Positions 1-8,828 of a stretch of DNA of 64,000 bases are shown one piece after another. The DNA lies in NCBI RefSeq assembly GCF_001586785.1, contig NZ_LUFH02000016.1, positions 1 to 64,000 of the forward strand, given 5' to 3'. Under the pieces are notes generated by a model. That model searched no databases and had not been told where the DNA came from. It saw only the letters and a program-made list of their open reading frames with translations. Position numbers and translations under genes: made by a program. The stretch's first letter is position 1; the number at the start of each line of letters is the position of its first letter. This DNA comes from Sphaerospermopsis aphanizomenoides BCCUSP55. GTDB lineage: Bacteria > Cyanobacteriota > Cyanobacteriia > Cyanobacteriales > Nostocaceae.

Positions 1-319
1 GGTGTGGGGTGTGGGGTGTGGGGCTTACAGACAGACCCAAAAACAGTTCAAGCTCCTGCCAACGCTGTCTTCCCTACACCCTATACCCTACCACCTACAA
101 CCTGTTGATGACATCCCCGTTAACCGGATGATAGAAAATATCCACACTGAGACTCAAAATCCACTTGGTGATATCCGAAAGCATTTACTGTCTGGACATT
201 GAATAATTAAAGAAGTCAACACTGAAAACAGATTAAATGAACAGCTATAAGACTGTTACTACAGTGCTGTATTGAAAACAAAATCTCCAATTTTACCAAT
301 TTCTCCAAGGATAAATCAC
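1..319. other. Intergenic region with 7-bp tandem repeat at the left edge
   Basis: No convincing gene is seen before glyA. Bases 1-23 are three copies of the heptamer GGTGTGG plus a partial copy. This is a short tandem repeat type common between genes of Nostocales. Related text (CCCTACACCC) occurs at about 75-90. A reading frame that spans the repeat has low-complexity translation and no ribosome-binding site, so I do not call it a gene. Confidence 0.6.
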
Positions 320-1603
320 GTGAACAAAACCAACTCGGACATACTTAAATCCTCAGATCCTGCTGTTAGCGAATTAATTAACCAAGAACTACAACGTCAA
401 CGTGACCACCTAGAATTAATTGCCAGCGAGAACTTTACCTCTGCTGCTGTATTAGCGGCTCAAGGTTCAGTATTAACCAATAAATATGCAGAGGGATTGC
501 CCGGTAAACGCTATTACGGCGGTTGTGAGTTTGTTGACAAAATTGAGCAAATAGCCATTGACAGAGCCAAACAGTTATTTGGTGCTGCTCATGCCAACGT
601 GCAACCCCATTCTGGCGCACAAGCTAACTTTGCTGTGTTTCTAACTTTGTTAGAACCAGGGGACACAATTATGGGCATGGACTTATCACATGGGGGACAC
701 CTGACTCACGGTTCACCAGTCAATGTTTCCGGTAAGTGGTTTCAAGTGCGTCACTACGGTGTCAGCCAGGAAACAGAACAACTGGACTATGACCAAATCC
801 GTGATTTAGCTCGGAAAGAACGTCCAAAACTCCTAATTTGTGGTTATTCAGCCTATCCCCGGATCATTGACTTTGAAAAATTCCGCAGCATTGCTGATGA
901 AGTAGGGGCTTACCTACTAGCAGATATTGCTCATATTGCTGGGTTGGTAGCTACTGGCCATCATCCCAATCCCCTTCCTTATTGTGATGTTGTGACAACA
1001 ACTACTCACAAAACCTTGCGTGGTCCAAGAGGGGGTTTGATTTTAACCCGTGATGCCGAACTGGGTAAAAAGCTAGATAAATCTGTTTTCCCTGGTACTC
1101 AAGGTGGACCCTTGGAACACGTTATTGCTGGTAAAGCTGTAGCATTTGGTGAAGCACTCAAGCCAGAGTTTACAACTTATTCTGGTCAAGTAATTGAAAA
1201 TGCTCGTGCTTTGGCTACTCAGCTACAAAACAGAGGATTAAAATTAGTATCAAATGGAACTGATAATCATTTAATGCTAGTAGATTTACGTTCTGTAGGC
1301 ATGACAGGAAAGAAAGCTGACCAGCTAGTAAGTGGAGTGAATATTACTGCTAATAAAAATACAGTTCCTTTTGACCCAGAATCACCATTTGTTACTAGTG
1401 GTTTGAGATTAGGTTCACCAGCCATGACTACACGAGGTTTAGGTGCAGCAGAATTCAAGGAAATTGGCGATATTATTAGCGATCGCCTACTTTCCCCAGA
1501 TTCAGACACAGTAGCCAAAGATTGTAAACAGCGAGTAGCAGCATTGTGCGATCGCTTCCCCTTGTATCCCCACCTAGAAATTCCCGTACCAGTTCTAGCT
1601 TAA
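320..1603 (+). CDS. glyA: Serine hydroxymethyltransferase
   Basis: PLP enzyme of the cytosol that interconverts serine and glycine with transfer of a one-carbon unit to tetrahydrofolate. The 427-residue product has the usual family length. The N-terminal LELIASENF motif is at about residues 31-39, D202 and H205 lie in the cofactor site, and the PLP lysine is K231 in [15 protein letters not shown] start at the GTG at 320 because AAGGA lies 8 bases upstream and the protein then matches the normal cyanobacterial length. An earlier TTG at 272 would add 16 unconserved residues. A hairpin follows the stop. The gene is a normal, intact housekeeping gene and is not obviously linked to the polysaccharide genes downstream. 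Confidence 0.96.
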   Translation: MNKTNSDILKSSDPAVSELINQELQRQRDHLELIASENFTSAAVLAAQGSVLTNKYAEGLPGKRYYGGCEFVDKIEQIAIDRAKQLFGAAHANVQPHSGAQANFAVFLTLLEPGDTIMGMDLSHGGHLTHGSPVNVSGKWFQVRHYGVSQETEQLDYDQIRDLARKERPKLLICGYSAYPRIIDFEKFRSIADEVGAYLLADIAHIAGLVATGHHPNPLPYCDVVTTTTHKTLRGPRGGLILTRDAELGKKLDKSVFPGTQGGPLEHVIAGKAVAFGEALKPEFTTYSGQVIENARALATQLQNRGLKLVSNGTDNHLMLVDLRSVGMTGKKADQLVSGVNITANKNTVPFDPESPFVTSGLRLGSPAMTTRGLGAAEFKEIGDIISDRLLSPDSDTVAKDCKQRVAALCDRFPLYPHLEIPVPVLA

Positions 1604-1609
1604 GCAATA

Positions 1610-1647
1610 TTAGATTTTGGATTGTCCTCTCACAATCTGAAATCTAA
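1610..1647 (+). terminator. Inverted repeat after glyA, possible terminator
   Basis: TTAGATT...GATTGT pairs with ACAATC...AATCTAA around a short CCTCTC loop, just after the glyA stop at 1603. There is no T-run after the stem, so termination is inferred only from position and shape. The left arm contains the TTAGATTTTGG text that recurs in other intergenic repeats of this window. Confidence 0.5.
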
Positions 1648-1760
1648 TACAGCAGCTTTCAGCAGTCAGCAGTTAGCAGTAAAACCCTGTTGGTGCAAGG
1701 CTTTGTCATAAAAATTTGTACCTTATTGATCTGCAATATGCTGTATGTAAAAATCCCGAT
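1648..1760 (+). repeat. Dispersed repeat, copy 1 (GGTGCAAGGCTTTGTCATA family)
   Basis: A CAGCAGCTTTCAGCAGTCAGC run is followed by GGTGCAAGGCTTTGTCATA and then by text containing TTTGTACCTTATTGATCTGC and ATGCTGTATG. The same block occurs almost base for base at 27955-28060, and a diverged copy occurs on the minus strand at about 7860-7942. No transposase is present. It may be the end of a non-autonomous mobile element or a fixed intergenic repeat. Confidence 0.75.
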
Positions 1761-1849
1761 GCTAATAAATGTCCCAAATGTAGTAGATATAGGTGTAAAT
1801 CGCTCTCACACAATTTTTCTCATATCAACATACCTCTTAAAAAATACCG

Positions 1850-2899
1850 ATGTCTGCTCAGATTTATCATCTGATTGCCTTCTTAATTGCCGCCATAGTT
1901 GTGCTTTGGACAATACCCGATGTCAAAAAAATTGGCATCAAAAGCGGACAATTAGATCAACCTGGTGGTCGAAAACTTCATCAACGTCCGATGGTACGCC
2001 TAGGAGGAGTTTCTATTTTCGCAGGTACCTTCATATCTCTAATAATTGTCTGGTGGTTGGGGGGTTTTGCTAATCTACCTCCAGACAAAGAATGGCAAAT
2101 TTGGGGTGTCATCCTAGGTGGTCTGGGCTTTTTTCTCATCGGTTTAGCAGACGATTTATTAAGCCTATCTGCCTTAGTACGCCTGTTGATACAAATGATT
2201 GTGGCTGCTGGTGCATGGAAAGCAGGTGTAAGTATAGATTTCATTACCATTCCCACCATCGGCATAGTCAATCTGGACTGGCTGAGTTTACCAATTACAG
2301 TTATTTGGTTAGTGGGGATGGTTAATGCTATTAACTGGATTGATGGTTTAGATGGACTAGCAGCAGGAGTAACTGGAATTGCGGCTGTAGTGATGCTGTT
2401 AGTATCGTTATTTATGCATCAACCAGCAGCAGCTTTAATTGCAGCTGCCTTAGCTGGTGCAGCATTAGGATTTCTTCGTTACAACTTTAACCCCGCCCAA
2501 ATATTTATGGGTGATGGTGGGTCTTATTTTATGGGATTTACTTTAGCTGCTGTCGGTGTAATTGGGTTAGTTAAAGTCCCAGCTTTTACTGCTGTCATCT
2601 TGCCTTATTTGATTTTAGCAGTACCAATTGTAGATATGTCAGCTGTGATTTTATCCCGACTCCGTAAAGGTAAATTACCTTGGGTTGCTGATGGACACAG
2701 CCATTTACACCACCGACTTTTAAGAGTAGGTTTATCACATAGATTAACAGTTTTGTTTATTTACTCTTTAACTTTATGGGTGGGTAGTTTAGCATTAGCT
2801 ATTGCTGGCATTCCTAGTGGGATAAGTTACGCTTGTGCCTCTACCTCTTTGTTAAGTTTTGCTATTTGGCGAGTTTGGAAACTGTCTCGACAATCTTAA
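1850..2899 (+). CDS. WecA/TagO-like undecaprenyl-phosphate sugar-1-phosphate transferase
   Basis: Polytopic inner-membrane enzyme of the MraY/WecA/TagO family. It moves an amino-sugar-1-phosphate from a UDP-sugar to undecaprenyl phosphate, the first step of many polysaccharide pathways. Visible hallmarks are the Asp pair D101-D102 (GLADDLLS), the NWIDGLDGL motif at 162-170, GDGGS at 221-225 and the His-rich HSHLHHRL loop at 283-290 that marks the WecA/TagO branch rather than MraY. About ten hydrophobic segments are spread over 349 residues. It lies between glyA and cinA, about 1.9 kb before the first glycosyltransferase of the big cluster. It could therefore be the priming enzyme for that polymer, because no WbaP-type primer is seen in the window. 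The exact sugar cannot be read from sequence. Confidence 0.88.
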   Translation: MSAQIYHLIAFLIAAIVVLWTIPDVKKIGIKSGQLDQPGGRKLHQRPMVRLGGVSIFAGTFISLIIVWWLGGFANLPPDKEWQIWGVILGGLGFFLIGLADDLLSLSALVRLLIQMIVAAGAWKAGVSIDFITIPTIGIVNLDWLSLPITVIWLVGMVNAINWIDGLDGLAAGVTGIAAVVMLLVSLFMHQPAAALIAAALAGAALGFLRYNFNPAQIFMGDGGSYFMGFTLAAVGVIGLVKVPAFTAVILPYLILAVPIVDMSAVILSRLRKGKLPWVADGHSHLHHRLLRVGLSHRLTVLFIYSLTLWVGSLALAIAGIPSGISYACASTSLLSFAIWRVWKLSRQS

Positions 2900-2978
2900 T
2901 TTGAATCAGGAAAAGAGGCAAAAGAAACTTTAATATTTCTACTGTTAACCCTACACCCCACACCTTTTGTTTAATCCC

Positions 2979-4262
2979 ATGAGTGCAGAAATTATTTGTG
3001 TTGGTACTGAATTACTTCTAGGAGATATCCTTAACAGCAATGCCCAATTTCTCGCCCAACAGTTAGCACAATTAGGCATTCCTCACTACTATCAAACTGT
3101 GGTGGGGGATAATCCCGAACGACTCAAGCAAGTCATAGAAATTGCTGCTTCCAGAGTGCAAATTCTGATTTTTACCGGTGGTCTAGGCCCTACACCAGAT
3201 GACCTCACCTGTGAAACCATTGCTGATTTTTTCGGTGTTCCTCTCGTAGAAAGAGCCGATATTATCGAAGACATAGCTGAGAAATTTGCCCAACGTGGAA
3301 GGGTAATGACACCCAGTAACCGTAAACAAGCCTTAATTCCTCAAGGTGCGGATATTTTACCCAACCCCACAGGCACAGCACCAGGTATTATTTGGCAACC
3401 CCGCCCAGGATTGACCATTTTTACCTTTCCCGGTGTTCCCAGTGAAATGCATCGGATGTGGTCAGATACAGCTGTACCTTTTCTCAAACATCAAGGTTGG
3501 GGTCAGGAAATTATTTATAGCCGCAGTTTAAAGTTTTGGGGTATTGGTGAATCTGCTTTAGCAGAAAAAGTCTCTGGTTATTTGAATTCAGCTAACCCGA
3601 CGGTAGCCCCCTATGCAGGAAACGGGGAAGTAAGATTACGAATTTCTGCCAAAGCCCCTAATGCAAGCGCAGCCGAAAAATTAATTGCACCGGTTGAAAA
3701 ACAACTCCAAGATATTGCTGGTTTAGATTTTTATGGTGTTGACGATGATACTTTAGCGGCTATAGTTGGTAAGTTGTTACGATCGCAAGGCGAAACCTTG
3801 GCTGTAGCAGAATCTTGTACTGGTGGAGGACTAGGACAAATGTTGACGGAAACTCCTGGTAGTTCTGATTATTTCTGGGGTGGAGTGATTTCTTATGACA
3901 ACTCCGTCAAAGTTGGGTTGTTGGGAGTTAACCCAGAAGATTTAGAGCAGTTTGGGGCAGTCAGTACCACCGTAGCTGCACAAATGGCTGTAGGTGTGAA
4001 AACTCGTCTCTCAACTACTTGGGGATTAAGTATTACGGGAATTGCAGGACCTGCTGGAGGAACCCAGACAAAACCAGTAGGGTTAGTATATATTGGTTTA
4101 GCAGGTCCAGGAGATGAGGTGGATACTTATGAGTGTAAACTTGGAACGATGCGGAATCGATCTTTTATTCGTTATCTGAGTGCTTGTCAGGCTTTGGATA
4201 ATTTGCGTCGCAGGTTGCTCAGGCGTGAACATAGCCTTGATCATGATTCAGTTCTCTACTAG
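2979..4262 (+). CDS. cinA: CinA-like protein (MoCF domain plus nicotinamide-nucleotide amidase domain)
   Basis: Two-domain CinA family protein of 427 residues. The N-terminal MoCF/COG1058 domain spans about 1-170 (SAEIICVGTELLLGDILN, TGGLGPTPDD) and the C-terminal PncC-type domain spans about 255-410 (AESCTGGGLGQMLT, GGVISYDNSVK, SITGIAGPAGG). The PncC domain deamidates NMN in pyridine-nucleotide salvage, and the N-terminal domain is linked to ADP-ribose hydrolysis in other CinA proteins. I chose the ATG at 2979. A TTG at 2967 would add four residues, and neither start has a strong ribosome-binding site. The gene follows the WecA-like gene after an 80-base gap containing the tandem-repeat-like CCCTACACCCCACACC. 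Confidence 0.94.
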   Translation: MSAEIICVGTELLLGDILNSNAQFLAQQLAQLGIPHYYQTVVGDNPERLKQVIEIAASRVQILIFTGGLGPTPDDLTCETIADFFGVPLVERADIIEDIAEKFAQRGRVMTPSNRKQALIPQGADILPNPTGTAPGIIWQPRPGLTIFTFPGVPSEMHRMWSDTAVPFLKHQGWGQEIIYSRSLKFWGIGESALAEKVSGYLNSANPTVAPYAGNGEVRLRISAKAPNASAAEKLIAPVEKQLQDIAGLDFYGVDDDTLAAIVGKLLRSQGETLAVAESCTGGGLGQMLTETPGSSDYFWGGVISYDNSVKVGLLGVNPEDLEQFGAVSTTVAAQMAVGVKTRLSTTWGLSITGIAGPAGGTQTKPVGLVYIGLAGPGDEVDTYECKLGTMRNRSFIRYLSACQALDNLRRRLLRREHSLDHDSVLY

Positions 4263-4766
4263 TAGAGTATTAGAACCTGTGATATGTTTCGATGAACAAT
4301 CACTAAATCTAACCAAAAGTTTTTCAGTCTTACTGACTGATCATGTAAAAAAAATGTGCATGGAACTTTTTTAAATAGTTTAATTCTGGTATATATAGAA
4401 CAAGTTTATCAAAATGATAAAGACTGCTGCCTGGTTGTTTTATTACTCAAGATATTTTTTTATCATGCTTTTTTATCCGCTCTACTCAACTCAATGTCTA
4501 AAAACTTTATTTTCTCTGTATCCTAGCATCAAGAAGTATGCAAATATTGCTGTAATTTCAGACTGTAATTGTGCTTAGTTTTTTAGAGAGCCAATTTTTC
4601 CGGAACAGGTATCTACCATGTTGTCATTGAAAATATCAGCTTTTGATAACAGGTGATATACACTTAACCAAGAACAGCTAGCGATTGAGGAAGAACATTT
4701 CCTAGATAATCGTCGTCAATCTTACTTACCTGTAAGCATAACAATTTTCTACAGGAAACTACACAC
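4263..4766. other. 504-bp non-coding gap upstream of the polysaccharide cluster
   Basis: AT-rich DNA with stop codons in all frames and no convincing gene, tRNA or long inverted repeat. It probably holds the promoter of the first cluster gene. AGGAAA at about 4753 is the ribosome-binding site of that gene. I see no other defined element. Confidence 0.5.
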
Positions 4767-6200
4767 ATGGCATTCTGGCCGACGAAAAAATCAAGAACCT
4801 CTCATCCCACAACATCTCCGAATCAGGATTTTCAAAATGATACAGATGTTATAATTAAGCCAAAAAAAACCATTACTGATAGTAAACAGTTTTATCAGGA
4901 TAGAAATTTTACAAAATTGGGCTTATCTGCTATAGATTTGCCAGACGCTTCTAAGCATATTGAAAACCCAGTTAATAAATCACTAAAAGTATCAATAATT
5001 ACGGAATTTTTCCCACCAGACTATGCTGCTACCGGACAGTTGATTGAGGAACTGGTCAAGCAACTAGAGCAACAAGATGTCAACATTGAGGTGTTTACAG
5101 GACAGCCCAGTTATGCTTTTTCTACGGACAATGCACCGGCGGTGGAAAAATTGGGTGGTGATATTCGCATTCAGCGATCGCGCTCTACCCAAGTTTGGTC
5201 TGGAAGGATTCGTGGCAAAGCAGTAAATGGTATTCTATTTACCTTGCGTGCTTTTCTACATATCATTAAAAATTTCCGTCAGCACAATGTGTTTTTGCTA
5301 ACTTCTGCTCCGCCTTTTTTACCTGTAGCAGGATATTTGGCTCACTTGTGTTTGAGAATTGCTTACGTTTGTCTAATTTATGATCTGTATCCAGACATTG
5401 CGATCGCCTTGGGTGTAATACCCAAAAACCATTGGTTGACAGGGTTTTGGAGAGGAATCAACAAATTGATTTGGCGTAGAGCCAAGGGGATTGTCGTTCT
5501 GAGTCCTGATATGAAGGAGAGGGTAATAGCCATCTGTCCTGAAGTAGCAGATAAAATATCTGTGATTCACAGTTGGGGAGATCCTGATTCAATTGTACCC
5601 ATTGCCAAAGAGAAGAATTGGTTTGCCAAACAACATAATTTAGTTAACAAGTTCACCGTCCTCTATTCTGGTAATATGGGCAGGTGTCACGATATGGAAA
5701 CCATTCTCGAAGCTGCCAAACAATTACGAGACGAACCTGTACAGTTCGTTTGCATCGGCAGTGGTGCAAAAAGAAAAAGCTTTATGGAGGCGGTGAATAA
5801 ATTAGGACTAACCAATTTTCTGTTTCTACCTTATCAAGACAAGCAAGTCCTGCCTTACTCTCTGACCGCTTGTGATCTATCTTTGGTCAGTGTAGAGAGA
5901 GACATGGAAAGCCTTGTTGCTCCTAGCAAGCTTTATCCAGCCTTAGCAGCTGGACGACCAATAGCAGTGATTTGCTCAAAATACTCTTATTTGCGACAGA
6001 TGATAGCTGATGGCAAGTGTGGAGTGAGTGTAGAAAACGGAGATAGTCTTGCTCTAGCTGAATTTATTCGCCTGCTGAATAGCGATCGCAAATTAGCGGA
6101 ACTTATGGGCAAAGCATCTCGCAAGTATTTGCAATCAAATTTTACACCGCAAATCATAGCCAAAGAATATTTTACTGTGCTACAAAAGTCTAGTTTGTAG
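4767..6200 (+). CDS. Family 4 glycosyltransferase (WcaI/WbuB-like)
   Basis: GT-B fold glycosyltransferase of 477 residues, likely cytosolic or membrane-associated, that adds a sugar to the growing lipid-linked glycan. After a poorly conserved polar stretch of about 70 residues comes the family N-terminus (SIITEFFPPDYAATGQLIEEL, a WcaI/WbuB-type start). The donor-site region ends with MESLVAPSKLYPALAAGRPI, where the E-x7-E-like acidic site of GT4 is partly replaced by the PSK variant seen in WbuB. A GNMGRCHDMETI motif marks the start of the second Rossmann domain. AGGAAA is 9 bases before the ATG. It is the first gene of the cluster. The sugar specificity is unknown, and the long N-terminal extension may be disordered. 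Confidence 0.88.
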   Translation: MAFWPTKKSRTSHPTTSPNQDFQNDTDVIIKPKKTITDSKQFYQDRNFTKLGLSAIDLPDASKHIENPVNKSLKVSIITEFFPPDYAATGQLIEELVKQLEQQDVNIEVFTGQPSYAFSTDNAPAVEKLGGDIRIQRSRSTQVWSGRIRGKAVNGILFTLRAFLHIIKNFRQHNVFLLTSAPPFLPVAGYLAHLCLRIAYVCLIYDLYPDIAIALGVIPKNHWLTGFWRGINKLIWRRAKGIVVLSPDMKERVIAICPEVADKISVIHSWGDPDSIVPIAKEKNWFAKQHNLVNKFTVLYSGNMGRCHDMETILEAAKQLRDEPVQFVCIGSGAKRKSFMEAVNKLGLTNFLFLPYQDKQVLPYSLTACDLSLVSVERDMESLVAPSKLYPALAAGRPIAVICSKYSYLRQMIADGKCGVSVENGDSLALAEFIRLLNSDRKLAELMGKASRKYLQSNFTPQIIAKEYFTVLQKSSL

Positions 6201-6315
6201 CCTGGAAAGCAAACTAGAACAAAAAGCGCAAATGTGGTAAGATGTGACGCTAGTTTACAAAACTTAGTTTATAAAATTTAATACCTGAAATTTTCAAATT
6301 AGGAGCAGGGCTTTG

Positions 6316-6381
6316 ATGGTCTTGTTGATCTCAGTCCCTCCAACGCAACCTTCTGGTGATCTTTTTCGATCAAATTGTTAG
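6316..6381 (+). CDS. Possible 21-residue leader peptide ORF
   Basis: Short frame ATG to TAG encoding MVLLISVPPTQPSGDLFRSNC, preceded by AGGAGCAGG at 6301-6309. Its TAG (6379-6381) overlaps the AGGAGG ribosome-binding site (6380-6385) of the next gene, which starts with GTG at 6391. This layout would couple translation of the two. It has not been shown to be expressed, and no family is recognised. It could also be chance, given its length. Confidence 0.35.
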   Translation: MVLLISVPPTQPSGDLFRSNC

Positions 6382-6390
6382 GAGGCCGAA

Positions 6391-6816
6391 GTGCAGAGAA
6401 GGTGTGACCGAAATCGGAATCGTTCCAAACGACGAGCTATCTATTGTCCAGTACACAACTGTTATATGGATAGTATGAGTCAAAAATACAGCTTATTTGC
6501 TGAACGCGCTGGACAACTACAACAGAGAGGCATAAGACGAAAAGAAGCCCTGCTATTAGTCGCAGCCAAAACCGCAGTTCCTTTAGAGGGTGAATGGTTA
6601 GAGGCTTTTTGGTGTGAAAATTGCCAAGAAACTAAATGGTATCACGTCCGTAAACGTGAATCAACTTATGAGTTGTCATTAGCACCTGCAGAACTTTGGC
6701 AACAGGCCACAGGGGTGATTAATCCCCATAGAAATCCTTCTGTGGGAGAATTTACCTTCAGGCAATCGCAAGTAGTTGGTGGCAATAATATTAAAGATTT
6801 TTGGGTAAACACCTAG
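6391..6816 (+). CDS. Conserved cyanobacterial protein with paired Cys motifs
   Basis: A 141-residue soluble protein of unknown function. It begins with a very basic tail (RRCDRNRNRSKRR) followed by two Cys pairs, CPVHNC at about 19-24 and CENC at about 75-78, which could bind zinc together. I recall similar small proteins in other cyanobacteria, but no role is known to me. The GTG start is supported by a perfect AGGAGG five bases upstream. It lies between the first glycosyltransferase and the ABC exporter permease, so co-expression with the polysaccharide genes is possible. The basic N-terminus might contact nucleic acid, but that is only inference. Confidence 0.75.
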   Translation: MQRRCDRNRNRSKRRAIYCPVHNCYMDSMSQKYSLFAERAGQLQQRGIRRKEALLLVAAKTAVPLEGEWLEAFWCENCQETKWYHVRKRESTYELSLAPAELWQQATGVINPHRNPSVGEFTFRQSQVVGGNNIKDFWVNT

Positions 6817-6870
6817 TAATTGTCAGAATTTGCACCCATCTATTGAGAGCGGCGCAAACAAATTTATGAT

Positions 6871-7710
6871 ATGAAAGATCCCATTTCCCAATCAGAATTA
6901 ATCATTGAAGCCGGAAGAACAGAAGGACAATACTGGAAAGACCTGTGGCGTTATCGGGAATTATTTTATTTCCTGGCATGGCGAGATATTTTAGTGCGGT
7001 ATAAGCAAACTGTCATTGGTATTGCTTGGGCTTTAATTCGTCCTTTCCTAACAATGGTAGTGTTTACATTTGTGTTTGGGAAGTTAGCAGGCTTGCCATC
7101 TCCTGGCGGTGTACCATATCCTATTCTCGTCTTTTCGGCGATGTTACCCTGGCAGTTTTTCGCCAATTCCCTTTCAGAATGTAGTACAAGCTTAATTACC
7201 AATTCTAACCTAATTTCCAAAGTCTATTTTCCCAGATTAGTAGTACCTACAAGCGCGGTAGTAGTTAGCTTTGTAGACTTTATGATTTCTGGGATGATTT
7301 TACTAGCATTGATGATTTGGTATAACTTTGTTCCCAGTTGGCGAATTTTGACCCTACCTTTATTTATTGCTATTGCTTTTGCAGCTTCAATGGGAGCAGG
7401 ATTATGGTTTGCTTCCTTGAATGTTCAATATCGGGATTTCCGTTATATTGTGCCGTTTATTGTCCAGTTTGGACTCTATATCTCACCAGTAGGATTTAGT
7501 AGTAGTATTGTTCCCGAACAGTGGCGGTTCATCTACTCATTAAACCCAATGGTAGGGGTAATTGATGGTTTCCGTTGGGCAATTTTGGGTAGTGAGTCAA
7601 ATTTATATTTACCAGGATTTATCATATCGTTGATACTTGTATTTTTACTATTATTTAGTGGAATTTGGTATTTTCGCAGTATGGAAAGAAAGTTTGCAGA
7701 TGTAATTTAG
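6871..7710 (+). CDS. wzm: Polysaccharide ABC exporter, permease subunit (Wzm/KpsM type)
   Basis: ABC-2 type membrane subunit of 279 residues with about six membrane spans. It forms the channel that moves a lipid-linked polysaccharide across the inner membrane, powered by the Wzt-like ATPase encoded at 8829-10082. The N-terminal cytoplasmic segment (YRELFYFLAWRDILVRYKQT) and the following IGIAWALIRP text are diagnostic for the O-antigen/teichoic-acid export permease family. The C-terminal span ends in RSMERKFADVI. It is separated from its ATPase by a repeat-rich gap and an APS kinase gene, an unusual interruption, since wzm and wzt are normally adjacent. Confidence 0.92.
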   Translation: MKDPISQSELIIEAGRTEGQYWKDLWRYRELFYFLAWRDILVRYKQTVIGIAWALIRPFLTMVVFTFVFGKLAGLPSPGGVPYPILVFSAMLPWQFFANSLSECSTSLITNSNLISKVYFPRLVVPTSAVVVSFVDFMISGMILLALMIWYNFVPSWRILTLPLFIAIAFAASMGAGLWFASLNVQYRDFRYIVPFIVQFGLYISPVGFSSSIVPEQWRFIYSLNPMVGVIDGFRWAILGSESNLYLPGFIISLILVFLLLFSGIWYFRSMERKFADVI

Positions 7711-8188
7711 ACAGATGCGCTATATAACGAAGGCAGAGGGCATAAGGCAGTTTTTATAACGGGGATTTGTAACCCGCTCCAAAAACTTTGGACGAAGTCC
7801 GGTTTTAGGCGTGATTATTTCGATAATACCCCAAATTACAGATAGTAATAAATTATACTGAGCCAAATTTATTGGCAGAAAATATACAGTCGATTGTAGG
7901 TCGCAGGAGGTAAAAAATTTAATAACAAAGCCAGATACCAATAGATTTTCAACCAGCCTATTCTCTTTTCTGGGGTGTATTATTGGACATCAGGATCAAA
8001 AAGATTATACTGTCATCAGGGGTGTGATAAATATCTAAGCTGCTTGGTGGGAAGTAGCTAATTACCGAATAACAGGTAGTAGCCTTTTGGCAGATTTTAT
8101 CTACAACTCATCAATAATTGAGGTCAAGCCCACAGAAAAATAAGTAATACCACTTTTGATATACATTAATGATACCAAGGAGTTAAAC
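7711..8188. other. 478-bp gap carrying a diverged repeat copy
   Basis: No gene is supported here. On the minus strand, about 7860-7942 is a diverged copy of the GGTGCAAGGCTTTGTCATA repeat found at 1648-1760 and 27955-28060: it reads GGTATCTGGCTTTGTTATTA and keeps the ACCT and CTGTAT blocks. The insertion separates wzm from cysC. AAGGAG at 8177-8182 is the ribosome-binding site of cysC. Confidence 0.55.
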
Positions 8189-8743
8189 ATGACAGATACT
8201 GGAGCAACAATTTGGTTTACAGGATTGAGTGGTGCGGGCAAAACAACTATCAGCACTGAAGTTGCGAAAATATTGCGTAACCGGGGACTCAAAGTAGAGG
8301 TATTAGATGGAGATATAGTACGCCTAAATCTGACCAGGGATTTAGGGTTTAGCAGGGCAGATAGAGATGAAAATATCAGAAGAATTGGGTTTGTTGCTCA
8401 GTTATTAACTCGTAATGGCGTGATAGTATTGGTTTCGGCTATTTCACCTTATCGTGATGTGCGGGAAGAGGTAAGGCAAAAAATTGGTAGTAATTTTATT
8501 GAAGTTTATGTTAATGCACCCTTGGGAACTTGTGAAAATCGTGATGTTAAAGGCTTGTATAGACGAGCGCGTCAAGGGGAAATTAAGTTTTTCACAGGTA
8601 TTGATGATCCCTATGAACCACCTTTAAAACCAGAAGTCGAATGTTTGACCGATCAAGAAGCTCTGGAAAAAAGTGTTGCTAAAGTAATAGAGCAGTTCGA
8701 TATTTTGTGTAGCAATGTAGCTGTATCTTCTGCTTGTTTATAA
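8189..8743 (+). CDS. cysC: Adenylylsulfate (APS) kinase
   Basis: Cytosolic kinase that phosphorylates APS to PAPS, the sulfuryl donor of sulfotransferases. The 184-residue protein has the P-loop GLSGAGKTT at 12-20, followed by DGDIVRLNL, GFSRADRDEN and the lid-type segment ISPYRDVREE typical of CysC. I start at the ATG at 8189 because AAGGAG lies six bases before it. A TTG at 8156 would add eleven unconserved residues. Cyanobacteria can reduce PAPS for assimilation, but placement between the exporter permease and ATPase, with a sulfotransferase gene 12 kb downstream, points to sulfation of the polysaccharide. Confidence 0.94.
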   Translation: MTDTGATIWFTGLSGAGKTTISTEVAKILRNRGLKVEVLDGDIVRLNLTRDLGFSRADRDENIRRIGFVAQLLTRNGVIVLVSAISPYRDVREEVRQKIGSNFIEVYVNAPLGTCENRDVKGLYRRARQGEIKFFTGIDDPYEPPLKPEVECLTDQEALEKSVAKVIEQFDILCSNVAVSSACL

Positions 8744-8828
8744 TTTTCTAGTTGAGATGATTTGTCATGATTAGAGAAGCATTAACCTTGAAGCATGGTT
8801 AATGTTTCTCTCCACCAAATTTGTACCT

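Noticed and set aside
435-620. Minus-strand frames inside glyA and other long genes
   Set aside because: They are shadows of strongly conserved genes on the opposite strand, without ribosome-binding sites or recognisable products.
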